DNA of 45,100 nucleotides. Source: Bacillota bacterium (lineage in GTDB: Bacteria > Bacillota > JAAYKD01). The notes below the pieces were generated by a model. The model did no database searches and had not been told where the DNA came from. It saw only the letters and a program-made list of their open reading frames with translations. A program made the translations under genes and the position numbers. The stretch covers positions 1 through 45,100 of the forward strand of contig JAAYKD010000070.1 in the NCBI GenBank assembly GCA_012522585.1, written 5' to 3'. Shown here piece by piece: positions 43,636-45,100 of this stretch (positions are counted from its first letter, which is position 1; every line of letters starts with the position of its first letter).

Positions 43636-45100
43636 TTGATTGCCAATGGATTTAATTTGGATTTGTACATAGAAAAGCAGTCTAAAGAGATCAAAAAGCG
43701 TATTGATAAATTTGGTGGCAAGCTCTATTTGGAGTTTGGCGGCAAATTGTTCGACGACAATCACGCAGCTCGGGTTTTGCCCGGGTTTAAACCTGACAGC
43801 AAATTGAGCATGCTGAAAAGCATCAGTGACCAAGTGGAAATTATTATTGTCATCAAAGCCGATGATATCGACGGTACAACAATCAGAAATGATTTAGGCA
43901 TTACCTACGATGCCGATGTTTTGCGTCTGATCGATTCCTTTAGAGCAATCGACCTTTATGTGGGCAGCGTGATCATCAGTCAGTATGAGGGTCAAGCTGC
44001 GGCTAAGCGTTTTCGCCGCCAGTTACAAAAACAAGGTGTGCCGGTCTTTTTGCACTACCCAATCGATGGCTACCCTTTAAATGTCAGCGAGATCGTCAGC
44101 GACAATGGCTTTGGTAAAAATGAATATGTGGAAACCACCAGGCCCTTGGTCGTGGTGACGGCACCGGGCCCGGCCAGCGGTAAAATGTCGGCCTGTTTGT
44201 CGCAGCTTTATCACGACCACAAAAGAGGCTTAGTTGCCGGTTATGCTAAATTTGAAACCTTTCCCATTTGGAATTTTTCCCTAAAACACCCAATAAATTT
44301 AGCTTATGAAGCAGCCACAGTTAATTTAAACGATGTTAATATGATCGACCCTTATCACCTAGAGGCTTATGGCGTGACCACGGTCAATTATAATAGAGAT
44401 GTGGAAGTCTTCCCCGTTTTGAAAACCATGTTTGAGCGAATCAGCGGCAAATGCCCTTACCAATCGCCCACGGACATGGGGGTCAACATGGTCGGCTTTT
44501 GCATAGAAGACGACCAAGCGGTCAGACAAGCCGCTAAAGATGAAATAATCAGGCGCTATTACGAGACCTTGGGCATGCGGCGCAAGGGTTATTGGGGCGA
44601 AGAGGCGGTTCACAAAATAGAACTGCTGATGAAGCAAGCCGATGTTAAACCGGAAGACAGAGCTGTCGTGCCGGCAGCCTTGAAGCGCAGCAAGAATACC
44701 CAGAACCAACCGGCTATGGCCATCGAGTTACCGGGCAATCGGATTATAACCGGTAAAACCAGCGAGTTGCTGGGAGCATCGTCGGCCGCTCTGCTCAACG
44801 CAGTTAAGGCTTTGGCAGGTATCGAAAAGGAAGTAAAGCTGATTGAGCCTGAAGTAATCAGGCCGATCCAGGCCATGAAAACTCAAGTCCTGGGCAATAT
44901 TAACCCTCGTTTGCATACGGACGAAGTGTTGATCGCTTTGGCCATCAGTGCAATCAGCAGCAAAGCAGCAGCCAAGGCGATGGCAGCATTGCCTCAATTG
45001 CGCGGATGTGAGGCTCACTCAACAGTCTTGCTCTCTCAAGTGGACGAAAATGTCTTTAGACGCCTGGGAGTCAACCTGTCCTCGGAGCCCAATTACGGGA
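43636..45100 (+). CDS. DUF1846 domain-containing protein, 3'-truncated by the window edge
   Basis: 488 codons are visible of a family about 500 residues long, so nearly all is present. The N-terminus LIANGFNLDLYIEKQSKEI with GGKLYLEFGGKLFDD and ARVLPGF is diagnostic of DUF1846, a conserved cytoplasmic protein found widely in Bacillota. Function is not established to my knowledge. Other conserved stretches are APGPASGKMSACLSQLYHD, which has a P-loop-like GPASGK sequence, and KHPINLAYEAATVNLND. The start is TTG at 43636, because AAGGAGG lies 8 nt upstream and homologues begin at this point. No stop occurs before the right edge. It is divergent from addB with a 145 bp gap. Confidence 0.9.
   Translation, partial: MIANGFNLDLYIEKQSKEIKKRIDKFGGKLYLEFGGKLFDDNHAARVLPGFKPDSKLSMLKSISDQVEIIIVIKADDIDGTTIRNDLGITYDADVLRLIDSFRAIDLYVGSVIISQYEGQAAAKRFRRQLQKQGVPVFLHYPIDGYPLNVSEIVSDNGFGKNEYVETTRPLVVVTAPGPASGKMSACLSQLYHDHKRGLVAGYAKFETFPIWNFSLKHPINLAYEAATVNLNDVNMIDPYHLEAYGVTTVNYNRDVEVFPVLKTMFERISGKCPYQSPTDMGVNMVGFCIEDDQAVRQAAKDEIIRRYYETLGMRRKGYWGEEAVHKIELLMKQADVKPEDRAVVPAALKRSKNTQNQPAMAIELPGNRIITGKTSELLGASSAALLNAVKALAGIEKEVKLIEPEVIRPIQAMKTQVLGNINPRLHTDEVLIALAISAISSKAAAKAMAALPQLRGCEAHSTVLLSQVDENVFRRLGVNLSSEPNYG

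Noticed and set aside
1-45100. tRNA, rRNA, insertion sequences or prophage genes
   Set aside because: No cloverleaf-forming stretch, rRNA-like sequence, transposase, integrase or phage structural gene was recognised on either strand by reading.

Overview
The window looks like a chromosomal stretch from a low-to-moderate GC, probably anaerobic member of the Bacillota (Clostridia-like). The grounds are strong AAGGAGG-type ribosome sites, ATG/TTG/GTG starts, an addB-addA recombination operon in place of recBCD, a DUF1846 gene, a MurG-like (GT28) glycolipid glycosyltransferase, and a secreted beta-propeller protein with a copper-amine-oxidase-like N-terminal region. This lineage call is inference; no rRNA or tRNA gene is present.

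Layout. Bases 1-26643 (+) are one uninterrupted reading frame, the 3' part of a giant surface or secreted protein whose start lies left of the window (at least 8880 residues). It is a chain of beta-sandwich modules: chitobiase-C-like, ten FN3, ten consecutive Ig/IPT-like repeats, nine CARDB, two PKD and several carboxypeptidase-regulatory-like domains. A module of about 1600-1700 residues appears twice in the same domain order. One helical block of about 760 residues, with a Gly-rich hydrophobic hairpin, interrupts the beta modules near the C-terminus. From 26644 to 32765 the genes run leftwards: an SDR oxidoreductase, the beta-propeller protein, a glycosyltransferase and an M55 D-aminopeptidase. 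From 32876 to 35451 they run rightwards: rnhA and an S9 acylaminoacyl-peptidase. From 35787 to 43490 a leftward operon reads addB-addA-metallo-beta-lactamase fold-glyoxalase/VOC. A DUF1846 gene starts rightwards at 43636 and runs off the window.

The most unusual signal is not a gene. Three leftward genes (SDR, beta-propeller, VOC) are each followed by tandem, diverged copies of their own 3' end, each copy with its own stop codon, packed between the true stop and the transcription terminator. Unit lengths are constant within a locus: 110 bp twice (SDR); 165, 165 and 119 bp (propeller); 109 bp twice (VOC). The genes are unrelated and the units share no obvious sequence, so the shared feature is the arrangement itself. 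I call these 3'-end echo arrays. I do not know a described system that matches them.

Functional links. addBA handles double-strand break processing. The M55 peptidase and the glycosyltransferase are probably co-transcribed and both concern the cell envelope. The S9 peptidase and M55 peptidase suggest peptide use. The giant protein and the propeller protein are the exported components.
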